Assembly (NCBI RefSeq): GCF_023343835.1 | Contig: NC_064437.1 | Location: 52,340,972 to 52,404,971 of the forward strand | Reading direction: 5' to 3' | Length of the DNA stretch: 64,000 nt | Source: Lagopus muta | Lineage: Eukaryota; Chordata; Aves; Galliformes; Phasianidae | Shown here: positions 52,983 through 64,000 of the stretch, piece after piece | Position numbering within the stretch: position 1 is the stretch's first letter | Layout: each line of letters begins with the position of its first letter | Notes under the pieces: model-generated | The model's input: only the letters and a program-made list of their open reading frames with translations | Told to the model about the DNA's origin: nothing | Databases searched by the model: none | Made by a program: the position numbers and the translations under genes

Positions 52983-53180
52983 TAGTTCGGTCACAGAATG
53001 GAAAAGTTTGGTAAGAATGGAAAAGACTTCCAAGATAATTCAGTCAACCACCAAAGTTGTCCACTAGCCTCGTCCCTCAGTACCACATCTATCTTTTTCT
53101 TGAACACCTCCATGAACTGTGACACTGCCACATCTCCGGCAGTTTGTGCCAGTGTCTCATCACTCTTTCGGTGAAGTTTT
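52983..53180 (-). mobile_element. Old CR1 3' fragment
   Basis: On the plus strand, GTCACAGAATGGAAAAGTTT leads into TTCCAAGATAATTCAGTCAA, then CTTGAACACCTCCATGAACT and CAGTGTCTCATCACTC. This order fits a worn minus-strand CR1 3' end. Reading frames crossing it are chance. Confidence 0.72.
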
Positions 53181-55433
53181 CCTCAGTATCCAATGCGATA
53201 GAGCATCACGCTCTTATCTATGAAGAATATCTAGACATTTGCCTTAAAAATCTAGAAAGAAAGAAACAATCTAATGGAAATTCTGCTTCTCCATCTGTAT
53301 TAAATTTACCATGCACAAGATTAGACCATGGTCTTTTCAAGGAGGAAGATTAGAAGAGAAACTCCTCTGCAAGATAGCTGCTCCCATAACAGAAGTATTG
53401 CTCTGAGTGCTGAGGAGAGCTAAGAACATTTTTCCTGTCTCTGCTTCTTAATATAAATAAATATAAACATACATAGAGAAAAACAACAACAAGAGGAAGT
53501 AATAACAAAATGAAATGCTCCTACAAATTTTTCTTCCCCTGGGGAGGGACTGAATGTAAAAACAACATATGACAGATGTGGGGAGCCTGGATTCTTTCTT
53601 CCCCCAGTGTGGTTCTGAAAGTAGCTTCTAAAATTATGATCCCACACATTATATAGGAAACCATATAGAAAATAACAGGGCATGAAGAGTTTCCTGCATG
53701 TATAAATGCATTTCATTGCCAATTATGTACTGGATGGTTATACACAGATGCTGCAAGAATTTGGCCCCGAGACTGGTTGTTTGCCAGCTGTAACAACTGA
53801 AGGATTAGATCAGCTTCTGTACAGTGCCACGAAGTGAACAATGGCTGTTGTTATACCATGTCTTACAGATTCTTCCATGTGTTCATTTTTTAAAAATGAT
53901 GAATGTAAATATTAAAGTGCTGTGATATTTTTAAACTTGGCTCTAGAATACTGGAGGGACTCTGTGGGAAAATCACTTGTCCCTGGCTGTGTAACAATCA
54001 CTTTCCACCAGTCAAAACTCTGGCTCCAATCTGCTTCTAATTAATCAGGAAGACAAGACAGGGTGAGCCTTGTACTAAGACAGTGTCATACATAGTGGAC
54101 TCACTGTAAAGCATGCCAGACAAAAATGTGTTCAGTGCCCTAAAAGGAACATTCTAATTATCAGCTTAATGTTCAAGTTCAAAATTCTTTTGAAAAGACA
54201 GCATAGAATTAAAGCAGAGGAAATAATTTGAATGCACTGAAAACATGCATCAAAATACTCAGGCATAGGACAAAATGGAAAATTTAGACTTTTACAATCA
54301 AATAATGTTATTCTTCTAGAATCCTTGAGAATACAGAAAGATTAGAAAGGTTGAAAATCTAATTCCTTATTCAGAAACAGCTCTTTGACTATTCATGTTC
54401 AATAACTCTTAGAGCTGATAGAACTGAAATGGTTTTCTACAGCTTACAGAGTAAAAAAATGTGATGTTCCAAAAGATAATGAAAATAGAAAAATTTAAAA
54501 AAATAAAAAAATAGTTTATGAAAGCCAAACATACTTTTTGTGCAGCAGTACTCCTTTATTGCTGAATGGGGGCTCTCCTGCAAACCTTCTAACACAGATG
54601 TTTCCACTGAAGTGGTGGGAAGGACTTGTCTATCAGCAATGAGTAGAGGCAGATCATAATAGAGAAAAAATGATTTGCTTTAGAAAATGAGAGTAATGGA
54701 AGATACATGCTTGCTTTTATTTACTCTTGTTCCTTTTACTCCTACATGAGGAGCACTGCAGCGAGCATTCCATGTCATTGCTCTTTAGGATGCTGGAAAT
54801 AGAACAGGAATTACTCCAGCAACAGAGCTCATAAGTGATAGTCAGGGAGCGTGCTTGAAAGGGAGATCTGTCTGCCTATTATTCTCTCTCTTGAAGAAGA
54901 ACAGAACTATCCTATAATCTCTTAAAACTAATCCTTTTTCAAGCTCTTTCCAGAGAAAGATTTCTGATTTTATTGCAAATATGGATAGAATGCCAGAGTA
55001 CTTCTTTTGTACTTAAACCAAAACAATGGTCTGTTACTTCTGTATGGATAAAATAGCAAAATAACACTGTTTAGCTTCTGTTCAGTATTCTGGGTGCAAA
55101 AATGGAGCTGAAGGTTCCACTGCAGGTTAGAATTGCGAAGGAAGGGAAGACCTCCAGGATGCTTTGTGTACCACTCACAGCTCAAAAATGCAGTTGGCTC
55201 TTACATATGAAGCAGTTCTAGCAAGTGGGTGGGCGCTGTGTGGAAGAAGTCTCCCAGGACTGAGATCTAACCTGATAATCTGGCTCCAAATGTACAAACA
55301 CTAGCCACAGGAAATTTAATCCAGCAAGGGCCTTATGTTCTCCCCAGCCTTCCATCTATGCAGCACAAGGGAGCTGGGCCCTCTACCCTTTTCCTCCCTC
55401 TCCTCATAATCTGCTTCCTTGTCAGCAAAACCA

Positions 55434-55434
<1 letters not shown>

Positions 55435-55496
<62 letters not shown>
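55435..55496. repeat. Run of 62 A
   Basis: The longest homopolymer in the window. No retrogene, SINE or LINE 3' end is recognisable directly to its left, so it looks like an expanded poly(A) tract rather than a clear retrotransposition tail. The assembled length is probably approximate. Confidence 0.95.
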
Positions 55497-55500
<4 letters not shown>

Positions 55501-58500
55501 TTGCTAAGCATTTGTCTTACAAGATCTCTCATAAAAGAGACGAGCACACAAATAGCATGTCTTAATTAGAATACTTAGAATAATCCACTGTCTTTAAACT
55601 TTGGTTTGGTCTACAGTAACTTTCTTTGTTGCTGTCCTCTGTCCAAAATTAGTGTGTAATCAGTGTGCACGTTCTTTGGGGATAGAAATTTGTGTGAATC
55701 AACTGAGCAACACTGAGCAACAAGATTCTGTTCTGGTACAAAACATGTCAGTTTTGCTGTCTGTTATGTTTTATACACAACTCCTACCAAGATATTTATA
55801 AGGCTGATCCAAATCAGCATTTTTCTAAGTTTTAAGATCACAACTTCAACAGAATTGCATTAGCATCTGGTAGCCAGGCAATTGCATACACTGATATTGG
55901 CTATGAAATCCATATTAAATGGAATGCTTTTATTTATAATCTACATAATTTAATTAATTAGGGAATAGTAGTAACTTTAGGAACTTACAGAGATTAAAAA
56001 CATTGCAAGCAAGTCAGGCATTTGCTAACCTTAATGGACAGATCTTGGTACTCTTTTTCCATTTGATCCCATCTTTTTTTCCATTTTTAGTGTACACAGA
56101 TATCATGGAAAGGAGTTCACCCAAACACACAGACTGGGGTCATTCTTCTTTTTACTGACAGCTCCTTTCTCTCCTACAGACCTTCTGACCTCACAGGAAC
56201 AATTATCTCCTCTCCCATGCTTAATAAGCATATTTCAGATTAGATAAAGATGTACCAACTCCGTTGACTCACTGTTTATAAGCGAAAACACAATTCATGT
56301 TAGTTGAAGCACATGCTGTATATTTTGACAACTCTAACTCATTTTAAAGCATTATTTATTTTAATACTCGTGGAGAACACTTTCTATTTTTATGAGAGAG
56401 GAAGGGAGAACAAGCATCTGTGTGGGTAGTCAGTTAGAATGTGAAAAGACAATATGAAGGAAGTAGCAATCCCATGGAACTAATCCTGTCAAATAACAGA
56501 AATAACACAGAGCTGAAATGCCATACAAGGTTTTTACTGTGTAAAACTTGCTGTGGTTTCTCCAGAAATCAAACTGAGCATCTGTGGCTTGAACTCTAGG
56601 TGTATGGACAGCCAACTCTCAAACAGCATTAACACACAGGGCAAGGGAAGGGCATTCAGGTTGGGAACCGGTGTTCAGGTTGGGTTGTAGTGGAGTTTTT
56701 TGTGGAGTTTTACTTTTTGGAGGGGGGAAGAAACAAGAGAGTGTCTTTTGAGTTTCAGGTTTATTAATTTCTCTTTTTAGTGAAGGGAACTAAATTCAGG
56801 AAAAACAGTATAATAATATAGAAGAATAGATTGAACATGGAAAAAATGGCATTTTATTCTTAGCTTTGTTCAACTTTTTTCTTGTTCCTCAGGGCACAGA
56901 AACTTAATCAGCTCAGCTCTGACTGCTTAGGTGTGCATCCCTAGACAGTAACAAATACAAGGCAAATTGAGATCGTTTATCCTTCCTGAACAGATATCAT
57001 GCTGTGAAAAGTCTTTTCATCTACGTTAGCTGAACTCCTATGTAAACTAACTTTTTGATAACTAAGTGTACCAAGTTTGTTCCAGATCATCTTATGAATG
57101 TGCCGTCACAGATCAGCATTAAAACAAGCTTCCACAAATCCTTGTAATTTACTTTATCTCTGAAATTTCTCAGTGGAATACTTCTATTGTTTATGTAAAT
57201 AGAAAAGAGCCTCCATTGCTTATTTTCACACATTTGCTTAAAGAAGAACACAGTTACCTCAATAATTTCAGTTTAATCGCTGAAACTGAAAGACATCCTC
57301 TACAACACGCTGCTGTATTGAAAGCGGGAAGACCTACAGGAGATTCTAATAACATTTCTGAGCAAACATGCTAAGAAGTCATTAACAGGCAAAAAACAAC
57401 ACCTGTAATTATTCTGAAATTAAATAGTAATGAGCACTATCAATTGAAGTCACCATTTCACAGTGAACTAACAGTATGTACCCTTGGACACTGTACTTGC
57501 CTGCATAACCAACTGAAACACACTATCAATAACATTTTCAGTCTGCAGCTTGTTTTGCTCCTTTAGTTCAATTACTGCAGATGAAAAAAAAAAAATGGCA
57601 TAATCCCTTCTTGTATGCTCACAAGTAATTGCTTGAATACTGATCTTGAGCTAGATTCCTTTGAGCACGTAGTAAGTGAACAGAAATTACATATTGTTAC
57701 AGAGCACCCGTTGTGTACTAGCTCCAGCAGAGGTTGTATGGTGACTCCATGTGAAAAGCCTACAGACTAATGGAATGATTTCCTGTTACTGGTAAACTAA
57801 ATGACATCACAAACACAACTGATATGCAAAGCCATCCAGATACTGGCTGTTTTGGAAAATTAGAGGTTGGGAGACTCTGCTGAACTTTCATGAATTATTA
57901 TTTTTGGTAATGACAAGATACTAAGGAAAAACTGAGAGTCTAAATTATGTTTCAGAGATGCATGATCTTAATTACATGCTGCAATTAGATATTCTCACTT
58001 AAATACAAAAGAGAAAGCGAGTTAAGCCTACAGATGTGTAGATGTAGGGGGAAAGTATTCAGCTTTGCCTTAACATCCTATCACCTCTTGACACAGGGTA
58101 GCTGGGTTTCCCCTCTATCATGCACCTCTGCATCCTTGTTCATACTTCAGAAATTCTAAAGGCTAAATCCATTGAGATAATGTGAAATGTTACCAGTCAG
58201 AGTGGATCCAAGAAATAAAGTTATTTCATGTCTTTCAAGCTGCAATAGGCAGGCATGTGTGTCTCTCCTCTAGATACTCAAGTATATAATTTTCCATCAG
58301 TTATATGTGAATGATTACTCTAATGCTACTTCTCAGTGGCTGTTAAGGATGAGAAAATGCCTCGCAGCCTTAATTTCCTCAGTGAGTTCACTAGTAGGTT
58401 AATTGGCATTTGCAGACTAACAGTCATATAACAGTGGAACGTATATGATAGATTAAAAAAAAAATACACAATTATTCACTTTCATACAGGGTAAAGAGCA

Positions 58501-59976
58501 GGATTTGAGCACATAAGCAGGTTAAGCAGTATCTCCACCACTGTTAATAAAACAGGATAAGAGATAAAAAGTTTCGGAACCAGTGGGACATGTGGCACTG
58601 ACTCATGTTGTTAATGCATTTGTGCACACAGTAATTAAAAGGTGATAAGAGAAGGTCTATGAGAGTTTCCATTGAGAACATTTCATGATAAGTGGTTCAT
58701 TTTGGAAATAAATTCAGAAGAAGCCCTGCATACAAGTCTTTGGGGGCACTCAGAATGCTCTGCAGTATGGCTACTCCTTGTGCCAGTCTCTGCATAGGAG
58801 TGAAAATGGAGCTGAGCCCACATGTGGAAGAAAACTCGCACCACAGGCTGTCTCAGTTGTCTTTAGATGCAATTAGCAAGTGGAGCGCACTTGCTTAGTC
58901 TGGTCTTACAAAGTTACTATGAAAATCTTTTTCAGTACAGAAAGAAAGTATTCTACAACTCACACCTGGTTCGTGTTAGTCTCTGGATATGTAAATAGCC
59001 AGAATATCCAGACTGAAGAGCCCTACAGCTACTGTGTAGCTATAAAAGCAGGAGATCCCTAGTATCAGTGTTGATAAGTACTTTGCTGTACCGCTGTAGA
59101 TGTTCTGTGAATTACTGCAGTGCTGTACATCATGTTTTCATGCCAACTGGTTACCATCATTTGTAACCTGAAAAGCAAGTCCTGAAGAAGTTAAAAAGGT
59201 CTCATCTTCCACTGAGGTCGGTTCAAATTTATCTTCTATTTATCAACACTAGATACAGGGAAAACCAGTAAATTCTGTTCGATTATGTAGGCTTCTGTCT
59301 GTCAGAAAGATTTAGTAACCTCTGCTTACTGCAGTCTTGTTTCAGGCCTTAAATTTAAGAAGTTTAAGCAAGAGCTTGCCCAGTCACATTAACGTACTCC
59401 TTCCACATAGGTTAATTTCTTGGCAGCTTGAGAGCCTGGTGAAACATTAATTGAAGTCAAACAAAGCTTCTCATTAGCCGAATCACAAACTCAATCAAGC
59501 ACTTTGTCTGCAAATAATGTGGAGCTAGACGTAATCAGTCCTATTTTTCCTTATATTACTACTTACCCCATTTCCTCTGAGTACAGCTAACTTTTGAATG
59601 ACTTGTAAGAGAAATAATTTTTGAAAAACTTAGTATATAAGTAAGATTCTTGACATTTTTCTTTAGTGTTATTGAGCTCAATAGTTTTCAGTAAAGATGA
59701 TCTGTACTGGCTCAGTAAGTGCACTGAGTTATGTACATTAGAATTATTTAAGTAGGATACAGTGAACACCCTGTAAAAATTACTTGATCGTTAACTCTAA
59801 ATTGAGCTGCAAAGAGAGATCTAAGCCCTCTTGCCATCATGCATCAAAAACATTCACAGAAGCAAATAAGAGAGACATGATCAAAACCTTTCCTCAGGCA
59901 GACCTTGTTGCAAATCCACTCCTTCTCAACACCTTGGCTCCCTAGGTAACTTACTGGACACATTATTTCTCCTCAC

Positions 59977-60018
59977 CCCAGAAGAGATAATTTTCCCCAC
60001 CCACCAGAAGAGATAATT
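59977..60018. repeat. Local duplication of a 15-bp core
   Basis: CAGAAGAGATAATTT occurs at about 59979 and again 25 bases later, each preceded by CACCC-like sequence. This looks like a small tandem duplication with some drift. Confidence 0.8.
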
Positions 60019-60400
60019 TCTGCACTCAATGGAAGGTGAGAAGAGTATTGTCTTTGGTAGCTAACTGGTATTGGAAATCTTCATTCATGAAGCACTGGAT
60101 GAAGAATGCCCTGTGCCTGATTTGGCACAGAAGGAAGGGGAGAGTGTATCAGATTCAAAACAATAAACCTCTGCCACACCAACAGACAGGCACCAAAGAG
60201 CTGAATCAGTCCAATGTCCCTTACCCATTCTTTAACACCAATCTGTCCTCAGCTGCAATGGGCAGCTACACCTACAATGACATCTACAGAAATAAAAAAA
60301 TAAAATAAAATAAAAATTTTTAAAAACAACAACAAAAAACAATGCTGTTTTGTTTCCCAAGAAAAGGAAATTTTAATTTCTGCTTTCAAGCACAAGAACC

Positions 60401-60401
<1 letters not shown>

Positions 60402-60433
<32 letters not shown>
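60402..60433. repeat. Run of 32 C (G32 on the minus strand)
   Basis: A single uninterrupted C homopolymer lies in otherwise AT-rich DNA. The G strand could form quadruplexes and the C strand i-motifs. Its exact length is likely variable or uncertain in the assembly. Confidence 0.95.
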
Positions 60434-61465
60434 ACGCCAAATTAAATTCACAGCAGTCTCTCAGTATAGCAAAGGACAATGCACCATTCTTTGCTTCTAT
60501 TAGGGCTGTTTGTAGCATGGGCTCCAGCACAGATGAGCAGCATGGGTGGGAGCTGTGTCAGTGCTGGCAGGGCAGCTCTTCTGCTGACTGACAAGCTATG
60601 GTATGGGCAGCCCACTTAATGAATGGGATCCATCACATACAACTCTCGCTTTTTAGTTCGCTTTGGTTTGTGTCAATTAAAACATTAAGAAAATATTAAG
60701 GGATCATGCATTCCAAATCAAGGTTGAAATAGGACAAAAATATTACCTCCTTCTGAAGCTTGTCATTTATAAGAAATAATACATGATCTACTAACCAAGC
60801 AGCATAACCAAGACCATAAATCAGCAAGATTGAAATCCCCACAGCATCATCTTTCTCTCAGCCTTTCCCCAAGACTCACAGAGCTTCTGGGTCCCTGCCA
60901 GAGAAGTAGCACAAAGCACTGCATCACAAATAAATAAAAATACAGCTATCCCATCTAAAAGTTCAGATATATTTTCTCTTCTTCAAAGCACCATGCCCTT
61001 GGTTCAACCATATACTTTGGTTCAACATTTCTTAATCTCTTTTTTTCCTGCATTCTCCCTCTTCACTTTACACAGCTAGAGGGTGGCCATAGGTATAGGA
61101 TTATTACACATTGGAGCTCTGAAAATTAGCTCAGTCTGGATCTCTTTCACATGAACACCTACACACACCCACAAAGTTGGAGCAGGAATACAATGTCTGC
61201 ACACAATAGCTGCTAAACAATCAGATTTTTCCTTTCATATCTTTCCACAAGCCTTTCCTGGATGTTAGCCAGAAGGTTTCAAGACCTGCTTGCAGCCAAA
61301 CAGGTATTCCCAAATGCATTTGATTGCAGCCATATGGGCATTCCCAAATAGAAAAAATAGAGAGGGAAAAAGAAAAATAATAAAAGAATGCTATCTTTTA
61401 TTCTAGGGGCTAATTTTCAGAAACCTTCAATTAATGAGAATATATATCAGGAAAAGAAAAAAAAA

Positions 61466-61468
<3 letters not shown>

Positions 61469-61499
<31 letters not shown>
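61469..61499. repeat. (AT)n microsatellite
   Basis: An uninterrupted AT dinucleotide run of about 31 bases, preceded by an A-rich stretch and followed by further AT-rich sequence. Likely length-polymorphic. Confidence 0.95.
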
Positions 61500-61501
<2 letters not shown>

Positions 61502-64000
61502 AATATATAAGATATAAGGATAAGAAAGAACATATTAAATCCATAGAATTTGAAGAGGTGAAGAAGCTAAATGTAAGAGTTTTATCTCTTAGGTCTACAA
61601 TTCCATTATCAACACTAGATTCTGGTTTTATGAATAAACAAAACCAACAAGTTTGCATTTAACTTGCCTCACCTGGCAATAGACTCAAACAGACCCAGTT
61701 CTCTCATAGGCAAGATTTTAGGAGAACCGTGTGCATACAGGCAGCAGATGAATATTAAATGCACTGTTACTGCTTATCATTGCGCAAAGCATTTAAGCAT
61801 AGGGATCAACATTCAATCCCCTACTTAAAGGCCTACAGTACACCACATAAAGATTTTTGGTCTTTGGAAAGTCACTGTTAAAGATATAGACCTTAAACAT
61901 ATCCCAACATTGAGAAAAGAAGTACAATTGCACTATCAAAACCAGGATTATTGAAAAGCCTTTCCAAATCAAACATCTTACTTGATGAAGGGTCCCAACA
62001 CGATCCCATAAACAGCTGAAATCCCCATGTCAGAGGAGGGCATGGCATTGCAAACCTTCATCCAGTCATTTATTCCCTATGCACCAGCTGTGATTATTCT
62101 GAGAAGGATTGAATTCACATGGCACTGAATGGTTCTCTGTCCTATAGAGAAGTCTGTGGGCTATCTGAAGCAATACAATTATAGTTATTGCAACGAGGAA
62201 ATAGCTTTGTGGGTTTTTACACACAACTGAGTTTTAACTATAAAATATTCATTTTATTTTTTTGTTACTGATGAAGAAAACCAGATCAGCTTTTCAGATG
62301 CCTGTCTTAAATCAAAACCCAACTGCTGTTGTTTTAAAGTTCAATTTTCATCCCTTTAAAAAATCCAAGGTGGAAGCCCACAGGCTTCACCAGCAGGATG
62401 CAGAAGGTGCAGGATTGGTCAGATACTCTCAGCTTCAGTTTTATGCAGAAATTCATGCTGACTTTTTAAATATATATTACATTCCAAGGTCTTTTAAAAG
62501 ATTGTTCCGATTTTTCTTGCTTATATTTTTCTCCGAGGTCCAAAATCCCATGGGTAATCACTGATGTTGCCTATTCAATGGCACAGACACTTTCCAACTC
62601 TTCTGCTAACACTCCACTATGCAGTAAAGTGGTATTCACTCAGGAGTGTTTAAGAATTGATCCAAAAGCTGAAAGGTAGATCCTTATGCTTGCATGACAG
62701 GATAACAGGATCTACAACAGAATCCATAATCAGAATATCCTTATGTTTCCATGCAGTAAATATACTGGCAATAGTTGTTTTTTTTTAATGTGAAATCATC
62801 ACTAATCAATGCAGATAAATCAGGTTTAGTGTCAGCTTTCAGACCATGTGTGTTTTTTAGTGAATAAAAAAAAATCTTTTTTTAGTGAATAATAAAACAA
62901 AAATTATGTGTGGGTGAATCACCAGCTGAATAGCAATAAACAATACATAGAAATTTACTCTTGTACGTATAATCAGATCAGGCTTTCATGGGCACCAAAA
63001 AGCAACACATGTGAGTGGCTAAGGATATGTGCAGCCATGGCAATTTACAGCTTGCTGCTCCCTCAGATACTGGGGCCAGAGGAGCAGCTATTCACAGGTC
63101 ATTTGCTGGCTCTGAAAGTGCTGGTGGAGGTAGAGATAAACCAAGGTAGAAATACTGAATATAAATTCCTTGTTGTGATCTATAAAAAACAGCTCATTGT
63201 CCTTAGGTATTTTCAGTAGTAGAATAATTCAGCTGGTTCCTTGCAGACTGAGGCATCAAAAATAAAAAATTTTAAAGTGACTCCCTGTGAAAAGCAATTA
63301 TCTCTTTCTACTAAACCACAAAAACTATGTGGAGTTATCTGGGACATTTGATTTAAATTTGCAAGAAAGCTTGCAGCTAATTGTTTTATGTAATATATTC
63401 ACCTTTATTGGCCTTCCACATCTGAAAGCTGTGATTTAGAGCTTGTGATGATGATACAGGGTCTTTCTGTATTTGAAATTCCTTTGAATAGAACATGGTG
63501 TTGATAAAAATCAAACTTTTCTCTTTACCTTACAACTTCTGACAAACACATTTCCTTGTGCCTTCACTTGCCCTGATAATGAAGGTCATCTCAAAGAAAA
63601 CAAACGGGGCCTGAAAGATGCCCCAAGAGTCCAGGTGCTCCCAGGTACAACAGAGTGGAGTGCCCAAAGTCAGCCTAGAGTCTTATTACTCTTATTTTAA
63701 GTGTTACATATAGCTGCTGATGGCAGTTTGCATTATTAAGCCAAGGACTTTCATGTCGAAGGCTCTGAACTTCCATTAGTGGTGAGGTTCAAATTCCAAA
63801 TTAAAAAACACCGAGAGAGTTAGCAATGGGCCTAGCACTGCAGAATCCAAAATCTTGGTGCTGTGAGGCTACAGTTCTCCTTATGGTTTATCAAGGGGAA
63901 GTAAAATCTGTTGAAAATCAAGAGGCTTTGATCTGGCTACATCTTATCAATTGCAAAGGCAAAGACCTCATTTAGGTGGATGCTCAAATAGAAAACAGGT

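Larger units (their letters stand above)
49421..64000. other. Gene-free AT-rich tract
   Basis: Only a CR1 remnant, homopolymers, an (AT)n run and small duplications are visible. Reading frames of up to about 100 codons occur on both strands at the level expected by chance. Conserved non-coding elements could be present, but a single sequence cannot show them. Confidence 0.55.

Noticed and set aside
62262..63219. Plus-strand frames of 100 and 103 codons near the right edge
   Set aside because: Low-complexity starts, no domain and no exon boundaries consistent with each other; treated as chance.
1..64000. Prokaryotic-type systems (CRISPR arrays, defence islands, operons) and endogenous retroviruses
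   Set aside because: No regularly spaced repeats, no dense same-strand genes, no LTR pairs and no gag, pol or env frames; the only reverse transcriptase is of CR1 type.

Overview
The window looks like nuclear DNA from a bird. Two things point that way: repeated copies of CR1, the dominant LINE retrotransposon of birds, in all states of decay, and an AT-rich background interrupted by one sharp CpG island. There are no operons, ribosome binding sites, CRISPR arrays or other prokaryotic structures. Most of the 64 kb is intronic or intergenic DNA holding old repeats, homopolymer runs and chance reading frames. The species cannot be fixed from the sequence alone.

Layout. Positions 1 to about 17.24 kb appear to be the start of a large first intron, on the minus strand, of an adhesion G-protein-coupled receptor of the ADGRA family. 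Its first coding exon (17236-17456) lies in a CpG island at about 17.1-17.76 kb, with GC boxes and a CCAAT box. The encoded piece is a signal peptide, a cysteine-rich LRR N-cap and the LPNRT segment that enters the LRR array. The AT-rich, gene-poor setting favours ADGRA3 (GPR125) over ADGRA2 (GPR124). From 17.76 to 36.8 kb I see no host gene; the main content is a 5'-truncated CR1 (about 32.69-34.60 kb) whose reverse transcriptase frame is open for 586 codons.

At 36.85-38.63 kb on the minus strand there is a chain of five exon-like segments separated by four short introns. All have usable splice sites and one reading frame runs through them. The best segment (37466-37745, 280 bases) has strong splice sites and clearly coding-like codon use. 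A model from an ATG at 38619 to a TAA at 36901 gives 198 codons, with AATAAA about 50 bases further on. I do not recognise the protein; this is the most interesting unexplained signal here. A perfect 28-bp palindrome lies in one of its introns.

From 38.7 to 64 kb I see only CR1 remnants (both strands), poly(A), poly(C) and (AT)n tracts, small tandem duplications and no convincing gene. If the two minus-strand genes are real, they lie in tandem, the short unknown gene upstream and pointing toward the receptor promoter about 19 kb away. Nothing in the sequence shows that they act together.
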